The notes: generated by a model from the sequence alone, not told the origin. A stretch of DNA of 64,000 nucleotides from Gottfriedia acidiceleris (GCF_004138285.1 NZ_SCFN01000008.1:1-64000); one strand, 5' to 3'; counted from the stretch's first letter, positions 35,973 through 45,733 are shown. A program made the numbers and translations.

Positions 35973-36737
35973 TTACTTAAGCGTAATTGATCGCTTTACA
36001 GAATTACTCTTGTTACCTGCATGATCGATTGCATATAGTACATATTCATTTTTCCCTTTTGATGGCTTCGGAAGTATTGCGACAAATGTTCCATTACTTG
36101 AAACTTTAACCTTCGCCACTTCTTTTGTGCCTTTTTTTACAATAATCGTAGCTCCTGCTTCTGCTGTACCTTTAATTTCAAATTTTCCTTTAGCAAAAAA
36201 GCTTGTAATTTTAGGTGCATTCGGAGCTGTTCGGTCTAATACAGTTGTAGTCGCTGCTTTACTTTGATTTCCTGCTGCATCAATGGCGAATGCAGTTAAG
36301 GCTGTGCCTGCTTTTTGTCTGCTAATTTTAAGACTAAATGCGCCTTTAGAGTTCGCTTTTCCAGATACGATTATTTTGTTTTTGTATTTTACAATAACTT
36401 TCGAATTCGCTTCCGCTGTTCCTACAATCACAGTATCATTATCATCTACTGCTTTGATTTTAGGTGCATTCGGAGCTGTTCGGTCTAATACAGTAGTAGT
36501 CGAAGTTTTACCTTGATTACCTGCTGCATCGGTAGCGAACACAGATAGGACTATACCCGCAGTTTGTCGGCTAATCTTGATACTAAATGCGCCTTTTGAG
36601 TCTGCTTTTCCAGTTGCGATGACCTTGTCTTTAATTTTCACAGTAATGTTAGAATTCGCTTCCGCTGTTCCTACAATCACAGTATCATTATCATCAACAG
36701 CCTTGATTTTTGGTGCACTTGGAGATGTTTGATCTAA
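35973..36737 (-). repeat. 249-bp tandem repeats encoding Ig-like modules in the bpr-like gene
   Basis: Two nearly identical 249-base units (about 36240-36488 and 36489-36737) each encode an 83-residue module beginning APKIKAVDDNDTVIVGTAEA. A third diverged unit follows to the stop codon. The high DNA identity of the two units indicates recent duplication and room for copy-number change. Confidence 0.85.
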
Positions 36738-39700
36738 TCCAACGTTCTTAGTCAAAGTTGATACATTACCTGCTTTATCAGTAGCGATTGCTTCAATCGA
36801 ATTTTCACCTTTTACTAATAAGATTGGTAATGTGAAAGATCCAGCATTATCAACTTTTGCTTTCGTACCGTTAATCATAACTGAATCAAAGTTTTCATCA
36901 GTGGCAGTTCCTTTCACAATAACAACGTCTTTATTTGTTTTATATCCATTTGTTGGCGCTGTAATCGTGAGTTGAGGTTTGGTCTCATCCAGGATTACCT
37001 TAACAGGATTCGAAGGTTCCGTCATTCCCGTTTCAGTTGAAGCCGTTGCTGTAATCACATTATTTCCTTTAGACATTAAAACATCTGCTTTAAACTTACC
37101 ATCTTCATTAGATGTAGTTGTTCCTATATCGCTGCCATCTCTAAAAATGTGTACTTTTGTTAGCGGAGTCGTTTCCCCTGCAACAGATACAGTTTTTTCA
37201 TTTGTATATTTTCCGTCAACTGGCTGTGTGATTAATGGCTGTGCAACCTCATAGCTGACATGAGCTCTAATCATGTAATTTCCTTCTGTAGTTGGCGTTT
37301 GAGACCATATTCCTTCTTTACACTCCCAGCTTCGGTAAGCTTTGTCTCCATTATCGTCTCTTCCTATACCTGGGACAGAAGGGTATCTATTTTCCTGTAC
37401 GTAGACAATATAGAAATCACTGTCAACAACAATACCTTCAGATGATAAATCTACTGACATATATTGCCCGTTTCGGACTGCTGTTGCATTGATTGGTCCA
37501 GCTAGCTTTTTGCCAGGTGCACCAAAATTACCGTTTGCATCATAAACTTCAACCTTGAATTCCGTTCCACCTGGAGTCGGCCAGCTAGCATGGAAGGCGA
37601 ATAAACCTTCAGTTACTAAAGCACGTTTTTTCCCTTTAGGGAGTGACATTTTAACTGCAAATTTATTCCCACTATTCGTTAATGCTGTACCAGCTTCCAA
37701 TGATCCATCATCATAACCAATTTCGCCTTGTTGTCCAACGAATGGTTTTAATTGAGAATTTTGTTCTGTCGTTTTTCCACCTGAAATAGTGATCGTCATG
37801 TCTTGATTGTAAAAGTTGTTAGGTGCTGAAACATGCATTGTGTAAGTGCCTTCATAAGCAGTAATCGTAAATTGTCCATTTTCATCAGTTAATACTGGTT
37901 TGATTACTGCATCTTCCATCAACATTAACCTTGCATTTTGAATTGGTTTACCAGTAACTTTGTTAACTACCTTACCGGTAACCGTACCCTTTGGAATTGG
38001 CTTTAAAGTAAAATCTTCTTTCGTTACATTTTTATCTGCAATATTAACTGTATGGCTAGCTGACTGGAATCCATACGCCTCAGCTTTTAAGGTGAATGTT
38101 CCAGTTTCTTGGCTTAACAAGTAACTACCATCAGCAGGATTCGTATTGACAGAGCGTCCTGTTTCAAGAACGCTTACTCGTGCTTGAAGAGGTAATGCGG
38201 ATGATCCAGATACATTGGCTTGTTCAGTTGATAATGTCTGATTTCCAGTTTGTGTATCGTTCGAATCAACCAACTTTTTCTGAATAGTATTTGAAACATT
38301 TAAAGCTGTATTTGTGATCGAAATATCATCTAAATGCCATCCAAAGGCTTGATAAGAATCGTTAGACTTTACATTAAAGATTACATAGATTTTTTTACCA
38401 GCATATTTAGATAGATCAATTTTTCCGTCCTGCCATCCATTAGCAGTATTTTCATACTGTGCAACTTGTTCCCAATTTGTTTTATCTGTCGACACGTAAA
38501 TGTAGCCAAAATCGGTTTTATATTCAAACCCATACCAATGCTTGAAGTTTAAAAATGTTTGACCTTCTGGAACATTAATTGGCGGCATTGCCAATGACAT
38601 GTCTGCGTTTGGAGCATACGCACCTGACAAGCTTGTTCCATACATTTTATTTTTTAGCACATCTGCACCTGGCTTAATTGGTCCGCTTTTTGCAAAAACT
38701 CCCTGTTCCCAACTGTTATTTTTTCCGTAGCTGTACCAGCCTATTGGAATCGATTCGAAATCTTGTTTATATCCTACTGAAGCTCCTGAAACGATTTTTG
38801 TTGAATAGCTGTCACTAGTCGTTTCATTTCCTCCGAAATCTACTATTTTCCATCTATAAGAGATTTCAGGTTGTGCAATCTTTTCACCAGGAATATTTGC
38901 ACGATAAGTCCCATCAAGGTAATTACCAGAAGTGCGTGTTGTAGGTATAGATTGCCATTCTTGATCTTCACCAATACGATATTGTAGCTCTACTTTTTTG
39001 ACGCTGACATTATCTTTAGCATTGATTTCAAGTGGTAAAGCTAAACCTTCATATGCTTCTGAAGGGACAGTATGCTGGAATGTTGGAGGCTTATTATCTT
39101 CTCCATCTCCAAGGACTTGACCTGATACTGCTCCAAAATTATTTGTAATAGAGGAAACAGCTTTAAATACGTTCAATAGACCATAACCATACCCGCTATT
39201 TGGCACTTCAGTATACTTGCTATCTGTAAGCGGCTTTGCAGTTTTCATCAAAATTTGTTCAATGTCATCTACAGTTAAAGAAGCGTTTGCCTGTAGAAGT
39301 AATGCGGCAGCGCCAGCTACGGCCGGTGCAGCCATTGAGGTTCCGCTCATTGCTCCGTATGTACTCCCTGGTACGGTAGAAAGAACATTAACACCTGGTG
39401 CAGAAATATTTGGCTTAATCTCATCATATGGAGCTGGGCCTCTTGACGAAAAGTCAGCTAATTTTTCATCAATATCTAACGCTCCAACTGTAAATGATTC
39501 AGGGTAGTTTCCAGGTGCAGCTGCAGTTCCAGTACCCGGTCCGGAATTTCCTGCAGAGAACACCGGTAGAATACCGGCTTCACGCCAATTTTGAACCATT
39601 AATCTGTACCACTCATTTAATCCAGGCCCGCCGCCCCATGAATTATTAACGATATCTGGAGCTTTTTCAGGATGTGGATTTCCTTCTTTATCTTTTGGAG

Positions 39701-40661
39701 CAAGAATCCATTCTCCAGCTTGAAGTAAATCGGCATCTGTTGCTCCTAAAGTCGAAAATGCTTTAACTGCAATCCACTTTGCACCTGGAGCAACTCCAAC
39801 CTTTTTGTCATTGGTAGAACCAACCATAGTACCCATTGTATGTGTACCATGGGCTCCTGCGTCGTAAGGGTCTTCTGCTCCGCCTGTAGCATCAAACCAG
39901 TTAAACTCATTATTCGGCTGATCCGGATGTGCAGGGTCATACCCACGATACTTTTCCTTTAACGCAGGGTGATCCCATTGAACACCTGTATCGATATTGG
40001 CTACAACAACACCAGTACCGTCAATTCCCCTATCCCAAGTTTGGGGTGCTCCGATTTTTTCAATATTCCACTCAATATTAGTAGCATCTTCTGTGTTATT
40101 AATTTTTGCAGATGTCTTTGTAGTTTCCTGTACGGGTTCAATTTGATGTCTGATCTCATTCGGAAGAATCTTCTCTACTTCTCCAAATTCAGCAAGCTCA
40201 TTCATTACCTCTTCCGTTCCCGTAACAGCCATAGCGTTTACGATATAGAAAGATTCATAATCTTTAACACTTCCATCTTTCTTCTTTTTTCCTAAAAATT
40301 CTTGTATATTATGTTGAGTTTCTGAAGCTTTTGATTTTAATGAAGATACGACTGTTGAGCGGACTGCTAGCTCACTCCTTGCTTCAGAAAGCTTTTGATC
40401 TTCAGCTTTTTCAGCAGCAATAGCTGCAATAGTAGGCGTATTAACCTGATCTCTAAACTTAACTAGAAACGTTACATATTTTTGATCGTCAAATTGATTA
40501 AGAAGCCTCTCACTAACCTTGTCTGTTCCTACATCATTGGAACTGTACACACTCAAATTTGATTGTGCGTAAGAAACAGCTGAAAAATTGGATGGTACAA
40601 ATAGCGTCATACTAAGTGATGCAATAGCCAACCTAGAGCTAAAACTTTTCTTTCTCCTCAT
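35973..40661 (-). CDS. bpr: Secreted bacillopeptidase F-like S8 protease with Ig-like C-terminal repeats
   Basis: A 1562-residue exported subtilase. A signal peptide of about 32 residues (ending SYAQS) precedes an I9 propeptide (VTFLVKFRDQV). Catalytic residues are Asp224 (NIDTGVQWDHP), His271 (AHGTHTMGT) and Ser442 (GTSMAAPAVAG), all present. Next come a MAM/immune-inhibitor-A-like beta domain (NSWEQGVF to GWHLDDISI), a CarboxypepD_reg-like domain (GKVVNKVTGKPIQNA), a beta domain and a series of Ig-like repeats, the last three 83 residues apart. B. subtilis Bpr is about 1430 residues, so this is a longer form. The start is ATG 40661, with AAGGAG ten bases upstream; the longer frame to 40709 has no signal. 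Extracellular protein degradation or fibrinolysis-like activity is inferred from the family. Confidence 0.92.
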   Translation of the reverse strand: MRRKKSFSSRLAIASLSMTLFVPSNFSAVSYAQSNLSVYSSNDVGTDKVSERLLNQFDDQKYVTFLVKFRDQVNTPTIAAIAAEKAEDQKLSEARSELAVRSTVVSSLKSKASETQHNIQEFLGKKKKDGSVKDYESFYIVNAMAVTGTEEVMNELAEFGEVEKILPNEIRHQIEPVQETTKTSAKINNTEDATNIEWNIEKIGAPQTWDRGIDGTGVVVANIDTGVQWDHPALKEKYRGYDPAHPDQPNNEFNWFDATGGAEDPYDAGAHGTHTMGTMVGSTNDKKVGVAPGAKWIAVKAFSTLGATDADLLQAGEWILAPKDKEGNPHPEKAPDIVNNSWGGGPGLNEWYRLMVQNWREAGILPVFSAGNSGPGTGTAAAPGNYPESFTVGALDIDEKLADFSSRGPAPYDEIKPNISAPGVNVLSTVPGSTYGAMSGTSMAAPAVAGAAALLLQANASLTVDDIEQILMKTAKPLTDSKYTEVPNSGYGYGLLNVFKAVSSITNNFGAVSGQVLGDGEDNKPPTFQHTVPSEAYEGLALPLEINAKDNVSVKKVELQYRIGEDQEWQSIPTTRTSGNYLDGTYRANIPGEKIAQPEISYRWKIVDFGGNETTSDSYSTKIVSGASVGYKQDFESIPIGWYSYGKNNSWEQGVFAKSGPIKPGADVLKNKMYGTSLSGAYAPNADMSLAMPPINVPEGQTFLNFKHWYGFEYKTDFGYIYVSTDKTNWEQVAQYENTANGWQDGKIDLSKYAGKKIYVIFNVKSNDSYQAFGWHLDDISITNTALNVSNTIQKKLVDSNDTQTGNQTLSTEQANVSGSSALPLQARVSVLETGRSVNTNPADGSYLLSQETGTFTLKAEAYGFQSASHTVNIADKNVTKEDFTLKPIPKGTVTGKVVNKVTGKPIQNARLMLMEDAVIKPVLTDENGQFTITAYEGTYTMHVSAPNNFYNQDMTITISGGKTTEQNSQLKPFVGQQGEIGYDDGSLEAGTALTNSGNKFAVKMSLPKGKKRALVTEGLFAFHASWPTPGGTEFKVEVYDANGNFGAPGKKLAGPINATAVRNGQYMSVDLSSEGIVVDSDFYIVYVQENRYPSVPGIGRDDNGDKAYRSWECKEGIWSQTPTTEGNYMIRAHVSYEVAQPLITQPVDGKYTNEKTVSVAGETTPLTKVHIFRDGSDIGTTTSNEDGKFKADVLMSKGNNVITATASTETGMTEPSNPVKVILDETKPQLTITAPTNGYKTNKDVVIVKGTATDENFDSVMINGTKAKVDNAGSFTLPILLVKGENSIEAIATDKAGNVSTLTKNVGLDQTSPSAPKIKAVDDNDTVIVGTAEANSNITVKIKDKVIATGKADSKGAFSIKISRQTAGIVLSVFATDAAGNQGKTSTTTVLDRTAPNAPKIKAVDDNDTVIVGTAEANSKVIVKYKNKIIVSGKANSKGAFSLKISRQKAGTALTAFAIDAAGNQSKAATTTVLDRTAPNAPKITSFFAKGKFEIKGTAEAGATIIVKKGTKEVAKVKVSSNGTFVAILPKPSKGKNEYVLYAIDHAGNKSNSVKRSITLK

Positions 40662-41259
40662 CCTACTCAATCTCCTTATTATGTTTAGATTTGTCTGGAC
40701 TTCAAGCACTCTCCAATTAAAAAATGGAGTTGCTAAAAAGCCAAAATGGCGTTATTCTTTCCTCCTTTCTTGCATTAAAAAGTAAAATACAATTTTAATA
40801 ATAGGTGCAGTTTATGTGTTTTTAATGTTTTGAAAATTATGTCAATTTTAATTTTTCTTATATTTTTTTAATGCGAGGTGCTGTTATTCTGATTTAGAAA
40901 TCAACTTTTCGATTGGGGTCTTTTATAAATCTAGAAGATTTCACTAGTCTTGAAGTATGTTTAAAGCCTTTAGTAGAAAGAAGGTATCATGAATATATGC
41001 GGATTAATTTTTAAGGAGTTCAACAGAGAAGACAATCTTGAAGTAACGAATTGAAGAACGCAATTTTAATAAGTGGTTTTTTTCCGTTATATAAAGAAAA
41101 TATCATCCTAGAAAAATAGGGAAGTATACTTTACAATGAATGCAACTATACGTTAACAACATGATGAAATTAATAAAGAACGGTTGAGAAATGAACTGAA
41201 ACGTCGAATGTATTCGTAGATTGCCTAAAATATCAAGAGTGTTGGACGCAACATATTAA
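40662..41259. other. Divergent intergenic region between the bpr-like gene and the amino-sugar kinase
   Basis: About 600 bases without a credible gene. The left part is the reverse-strand leader of the protease. It contains an AAAGGAGG stretch with no start codon suitably placed and small hairpins (CTCCA/TGGAG at 40711-40729). The right part should carry the promoter for the kinase operon. A run of in-frame codons around 41160-41220 reads as a charged helix-like peptide broken by stops and may be a gene remnant. Confidence 0.35.
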
Positions 41260-42207
41260 ATGAATGAAAGGATGAATAAACAGCTAATGACTAATAGATT
41301 GATAATTGGAATGGACGGCGGAGGAACGAAAACGAGAGTTGTGGTCAAAGAACGACTAGATGGAGAAACGTTATTTGATCAAAATTTTGGAATGTCAAAT
41401 TATAACAACATCGGTGTAGAAGGGCTTAGACCAGTATTTAGTGAAATATATGAATCGCTTATTTCTAAATTTGGAGAGCGCTTACAAAATGCGATTCTTG
41501 TACTAGGCTCTGCTGGAGTAGATCGACCGAAAGATATTGATATTTATTTGAATGCATTAAAAGAAAGTGGTTTTACTTGCCAGTTAGAAGTAGTGAATGA
41601 TGCAGAAATTGCTCTTGTTGGTGGGAACGGAGATCGAAAAGATGCTTTAATGATTGCTGGAACAGGTTCCATTGTTATGGGGGTAGACTCAAAAGGAAAT
41701 ACAATACGCTCAGGCGGATGGGGTGGATTAATAAGTGATGAGGGTGGCGGCTTCAAAATCGGTTTACATGCAATCGCGGCTGTTATGAATGAGTATGACA
41801 AAGTTATTGCTCCTACATCATTTACCGAAAAATTACTCGCTCACTTTAAGTTGAATTCTCCGGAAGATTTTATGGACTTATTATACATGGACGATACAAT
41901 TCCGGTAGATAAGGTAGCTTCATGCACGCCAATCGTTCTAGAAGCATGGGTAAAAGGAGACGAAGTTGCTCGTACAATTGTTGAAGGGGAACTAGATAAG
42001 TTGGTTCGTTTAGTCATTGGAATCAGCCGACAAATGGGCTCAATTAATTTCCGCCTTTCTGTGGCAGGAAGTTTGCTGACGAAATCGGCTGAGTATTTTG
42101 ATACGCTAAAAGAGAAGTTAAGAGTGGTTTTACCACAAGTTGAACTTTCTGCACCTCTTTATGATCCAGTTTTTGGTGCCATCATTATTGGCGAAAAATA
42201 CAAGTAA
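41260..42207 (+). CDS. BadF/BadG-family ATPase, probable amino-sugar (GlcNAc/MurNAc) kinase
   Basis: A 315-residue sugar-kinase-fold protein of the BadF/BadG/BcrA/BcrD group. The phosphate-1 loop is GMDGGGTKTR, the phosphate-2 region MIAGTGSIVMG, and the sugar-side block SGGWGGLISDEGGG is typical of N-acetylglucosamine kinases. MurK of Clostridium, which phosphorylates MurNAc and GlcNAc, belongs to this family, and the next gene is MupG-like, so an amino sugar is the likely substrate. The start is uncertain: ATG 41260, 41272 and 41287 are in frame and none has a well-spaced ribosome binding site; 41287 would begin with MTNRLIIGMDGG. First gene of a four-gene set. Confidence 0.85.
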   Translation: MNERMNKQLMTNRLIIGMDGGGTKTRVVVKERLDGETLFDQNFGMSNYNNIGVEGLRPVFSEIYESLISKFGERLQNAILVLGSAGVDRPKDIDIYLNALKESGFTCQLEVVNDAEIALVGGNGDRKDALMIAGTGSIVMGVDSKGNTIRSGGWGGLISDEGGGFKIGLHAIAAVMNEYDKVIAPTSFTEKLLAHFKLNSPEDFMDLLYMDDTIPVDKVASCTPIVLEAWVKGDEVARTIVEGELDKLVRLVIGISRQMGSINFRLSVAGSLLTKSAEYFDTLKEKLRVVLPQVELSAPLYDPVFGAIIIGEKYK

Positions 42208-42242
42208 TCTAAAATAAATATAGTAAGGAATGGCGATCTAAT

Positions 42243-43370
42243 ATGCGTGAAATAGGAATTAGTGTGTATCCCAACTTTTATCCTTTGAATCAAATTAAAG
42301 ATTATTTAGAAAAGGCTAATTCATTAGGTTTTAAAAAGGTATTTGTTTCACTGATTTTAAATAATCATGGTTTTGAAGGTGCACTAAATGTAAATGCGGA
42401 CACTTGGAATGAATTATTCAGTTATTGTAAAGAACTTAATATGAATGTGTCAGCTGATATGAATGATGAAGTTTTCAACGAGTTGGATTGTACATTGACC
42501 GACCTTACAGCATTACAAAATATGGGCATCACAAGACTCCGCATCGATGGAGGGTTTACGAGTGAAGAAGTAGCAGTTCTTTCAAAAAATAAGCAGGGAA
42601 TTCAAATAGAAGTAAACGCTTCGATGTCTTCTTCTAATAATCAAGATGGAAACGCTTTACGCGAATGTCGTGAGTTTTTAGAAACAATAGAAAGAGAAGG
42701 AAATATTGGACAACTAACAGCTTGTCATAATTTTTTTCCCCTACCAGATACAGCATTGTCTTTAGAAGACATACGCTCAATTAACAATATGTTTGCTTTA
42801 TTTGGTGTGCCAGTTGGAGGGTTTGTTGCATCGCAACTTTCGCCTAAAGATTTACACCACTTAGGTCATGGGGTTTGTACAATTGAAAAACACCGCTTCT
42901 TGCCTAGCCATATTGCCATGTTAGAGTTATTTGCTAATGGTTTTAATGATGTGTTAATTGGTGACTCATTTGCAGATTTTTCAGAGCTCAAAGAAATGGC
43001 AAGATGTTACAAACAAGATTATATAGAAATTCCAGTTGTTTTTAATCAGTTTGTTCCCGAGCAGACAAAGATGAAAATTCAAGAACAAGCTCTTATTTCA
43101 AGAGTAGATCAACCAGCGAATCTAATTCGTGCAACTGATACAAGAGGAATGGAAGTACCTCATTGCTATTGTGCACCAAGAGGAAAATATACAGTTTCTA
43201 TTTTAAATAATCGAAGTGCACAATATGAGGGAGAGGTACAAATCTCATTAAAAGATTTAGGACAATCCGTTGAACATAATGTCATTGGATTTGTTCATCC
43301 TTTTGCATACGATTTAATGCCTTATCTATTAGCAGGCAAAAATAAATTTCGATTAGTTGAATATAAGTAA
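42243..43370 (+). CDS. mupG: MupG-family protein (6-phospho-N-acetylmuramidase type, DUF871)
   Basis: A 375-residue protein with an N-terminal TIM-like barrel (GISVYPNFYP, KKVFVSLIL, LRIDGGF) and a small C-terminal beta domain from about residue 260, the DUF871 layout. MupG of Staphylococcus aureus cleaves MurNAc-6-phosphate-GlcNAc, a cell-wall disaccharide taken up by the MurP PTS. Here no MurP or standard MurQ is beside it. The neighbours are a kinase, a nucleotidyltransferase and an SIS protein, so the substrate may differ. GGAATGG lies before ATG 42243. Family firm, substrate inferred. Confidence 0.83.
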   Translation: MREIGISVYPNFYPLNQIKDYLEKANSLGFKKVFVSLILNNHGFEGALNVNADTWNELFSYCKELNMNVSADMNDEVFNELDCTLTDLTALQNMGITRLRIDGGFTSEEVAVLSKNKQGIQIEVNASMSSSNNQDGNALRECREFLETIEREGNIGQLTACHNFFPLPDTALSLEDIRSINNMFALFGVPVGGFVASQLSPKDLHHLGHGVCTIEKHRFLPSHIAMLELFANGFNDVLIGDSFADFSELKEMARCYKQDYIEIPVVFNQFVPEQTKMKIQEQALISRVDQPANLIRATDTRGMEVPHCYCAPRGKYTVSILNNRSAQYEGEVQISLKDLGQSVEHNVIGFVHPFAYDLMPYLLAGKNKFRLVEYK

Positions 43371-43396
43371 AAAATTTTTATAGTCGAGGTATTGGA

Positions 43397-44764
43397 ATGG
43401 TAAAAAATGCAGTTATTCTTGCGGCAGGCAAAGGGAGTAAAATGAATCCTTTCAACGCAGTTCGCTCCAAAACAGCAATAAAAATCGCTGGTAAACCATT
43501 AATCCGTTATAATATTGAATCCATTGTAGCAATGGGAATAGAAGAGATTGTTGTTGTCGTTAATGAGGAACATCAAAGAGAAATTGAGAATCTTCTATAC
43601 GACATAGATAATGTTAAATTTGTAGTTGATCAATCAAATTTAGGAAGTGCAGAAAGTTTAGTAAAGGGAGTTGAGAAACTTTCAGCTACTAAGGAGTTTC
43701 TTGTACTTTACGGTGATACGATCGTCGAACAAAAGGATCTCGAGCAATTAGCTAATTCCAACAAACCTACTGTTTTGTTGAAAAAATTAGAAGAGTCATC
43801 AAGAAATTGGATCGGTGCGAGTTTAAGGGATGGATTTGTTCAGTCAATCGGTGCTCACTACCGTGGTGACAGTATTACCCATCAATTCGCAGGATTTCTT
43901 TTTGAAGAGTCATTACTGGATGAAGTGAGGAGAACGCCCGATTATTTTCCGAATGTAAAAGTAGGAGTGGGTGTTCCGAAAGAACGATATATCGAAGCTG
44001 CACTTCTAAAATCACTTGAGAAAACAAAATTACAAGCGATTGAGTGTAATGGTCATTTCTTTGATATAGACAAGCCTTGGCATATGTTAGAAGCGAATGA
44101 ATATATGGTGAATCATTATTGTAATGCAATAAAAGAGAACGAACTAGCAGAAGGTTCGACGATTTCTGAAAATGCAACCATTCATGGTCATGTAAAGCTT
44201 GGTAAGAATTCCTCAATTGGTGATCGAGTTGTCATTCACGGTAACCTAATTGTAGGTGATAATACAATTATAGATAATGGTGCGATTTTCAATGGCAATG
44301 CAGTTATTGGGGATCATACAGCCATTCGTAATTATTGTATGATTTATGATGGAGTTTCAATTGGATCGAATTGTATATTCGACCATTGTGCAGAGTTCCT
44401 TGGCGGAATGGTAATGGATAAGGTATATCTTTACCACTATGGCGAGTTTTATGGCGCAATAGGCAGTCATACGGATATCGGTGCTGCAACAGTTTGTGGA
44501 ACATTACGCTTTGATGACGGTGAAACTGAGCACGTTGTAAATGGACGGAAAGAAATACCTTTACATTTTTCAAATGCAGCTTATCTTGGTGATTATTGTA
44601 GAACTGGTGTGAATACGATTATTATGCCTGGATGTAAAATAGGTGCTTATAGTGTGTTAGGAGCAGGTGCGATTATCGATAAAGATATTGAACAAAATAG
44701 TCTTGTTTTCGTAAAACAAGATATAGTTATTAAAAAATGGAGTGAAAAGAAGTACGGTTGGTAA
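43397..44764 (+). CDS. Sugar-1-phosphate nucleotidyltransferase with left-handed beta-helix (GlmU-like)
   Basis: A 455-residue two-domain protein. The N-terminal nucleotidyltransferase starts with ILAAGKGSKMNPF and has YGDTIVEQKDL as its metal/nucleotide region. The C-terminal half (about 250-445) is a hexapeptide-repeat left-handed beta helix (GDNTIIDNGAIFNGNAVIGD and so on). GlmU has the same plan and size, but the start deviates from the usual G-T-R-M form, and the gene sits in a sugar-utilisation set rather than beside prs. It could make a UDP- or other NDP-amino sugar from a salvaged 1-phosphate. Substrate unknown. Confidence 0.82.
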   Translation: MVKNAVILAAGKGSKMNPFNAVRSKTAIKIAGKPLIRYNIESIVAMGIEEIVVVVNEEHQREIENLLYDIDNVKFVVDQSNLGSAESLVKGVEKLSATKEFLVLYGDTIVEQKDLEQLANSNKPTVLLKKLEESSRNWIGASLRDGFVQSIGAHYRGDSITHQFAGFLFEESLLDEVRRTPDYFPNVKVGVGVPKERYIEAALLKSLEKTKLQAIECNGHFFDIDKPWHMLEANEYMVNHYCNAIKENELAEGSTISENATIHGHVKLGKNSSIGDRVVIHGNLIVGDNTIIDNGAIFNGNAVIGDHTAIRNYCMIYDGVSIGSNCIFDHCAEFLGGMVMDKVYLYHYGEFYGAIGSHTDIGAATVCGTLRFDDGETEHVVNGRKEIPLHFSNAAYLGDYCRTGVNTIIMPGCKIGAYSVLGAGAIIDKDIEQNSLVFVKQDIVIKKWSEKKYGW

Positions 44765-44796
44765 TTTATTAAATCAATAAAAGAAGGTATTCATTT

Positions 44797-45513
44797 ATGG
44801 AGAATTATTTTAAGTATGTGATGGCAAATCTCGAAAAACTATATACGACACAGAATCAAAAAATGGACGAAGCGGCAACTTGTATTTTTGAAGCCATTCA
44901 AAATGGTGGTCGTTTCCTTGTTACTGGTTCAGGTCATTCACATATGTTTGCAGAAGAATTTTATGTAAGAGCAGGTGGGTTTGCTGGGGTCTCTCCAATT
45001 TTGCCGAATGAGTTTTTTTTACATGATCATCCATTAAAAAGTACTGTGATTGAAAGGATAGAAGCTTATGCAAAGGTGATATTTGATTTATACAAAATAA
45101 GCTCAAAGGATATTCTTGTGATTGCTTCCAATTCGGGAAGAAATGGAATGACTGTTGAACTTGCAAAAATGACACAGGAATGCGGCGCAAAGGTTATTGC
45201 TTTTACAAATCCAAATCATCCTGAAGGCTCAAAATCAAGACATAGTAGTGGGAAATATCTTTGTGATTTTAGTGATGTAGTAATAGATAATTGCACTGGA
45301 CCTGGAGATGCTTACTTTTATGTAGAAGAAGCAAATACAGGTATGGGGGCAACTTCTACAATGGCTGGAGCCTTTGTTGCTCAAACAATATCCATATTAT
45401 TAGCAAAAAAATATCATCAAGCTGGTTTAAAACCACCTGTGTTTAAAAGCTCTAATGTAGATGGTGGAGATGAATGGAATAAAGAGTTGTTTGCTAAGTA
45501 CTATGGTGTTTAA
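44797..45513 (+). CDS. SIS-domain phosphosugar-binding protein (UPF0309-like)
   Basis: A 238-residue SIS-domain protein with the phosphate-binding segments VTGSGHSHMF and ASNSGRNGMT. It resembles the uncharacterised UPF0309 sugar-isomerase-like group rather than MurQ, which is about 300 residues. In this set it would isomerise, deaminate or sense a sugar phosphate. GAAGGTA lies before ATG 44797. It is the last gene before a terminator. Confidence 0.82.
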   Translation: MENYFKYVMANLEKLYTTQNQKMDEAATCIFEAIQNGGRFLVTGSGHSHMFAEEFYVRAGGFAGVSPILPNEFFLHDHPLKSTVIERIEAYAKVIFDLYKISSKDILVIASNSGRNGMTVELAKMTQECGAKVIAFTNPNHPEGSKSRHSSGKYLCDFSDVVIDNCTGPGDAYFYVEEANTGMGATSTMAGAFVAQTISILLAKKYHQAGLKPPVFKSSNVDGGDEWNKELFAKYYGV

Positions 45514-45576
45514 TCATTAATCGATTAGCTATTAAAAATAACTAGAAAGACTTATCTTACTTATTGACTCGCTTTT

Positions 45577-45604
45577 GCGTTCCTAGTTTATGGGAGCGCT
45601 TTTC
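45577..45604 (+). terminator. Terminator of the amino-sugar gene set
   Basis: GCGTTCCTA pairs with TGGGAGCGC through nine pairs including two G-U, followed by TTTT. Confidence 0.65.
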
Positions 45605-45685
45605 CTGTTTGAGGATTAAGGTGTTAACCTCGTCTTACAGAATTTCTAATACGTTGTTAAGAAATGCTTAAAACAACAAAAAGCT

Positions 45686-45733
45686 AAAATCCTTGATCTT
45701 AGTGCTTTTATGCTAAGAAAAGGATTTTTTTTG
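45686..45733 (+). terminator. Second, stronger intrinsic terminator before the PRD regulator
   Basis: AAATCCTT with AAGGATTT and an inner TCTTAG/CTAAGA pairing form a long stem, followed by eight T. Between 45514 and 45953 no gene is visible apart from these hairpins and an AT-rich stretch that should hold the regulator promoter. Confidence 0.82.

Noticed and set aside
39217-39507. Forward-strand reading frame of 96 codons inside the bpr-like gene
   Set aside because: It lies antisense to the conserved catalytic region of a clear protease gene and has no ribosome binding site or recognisable product.
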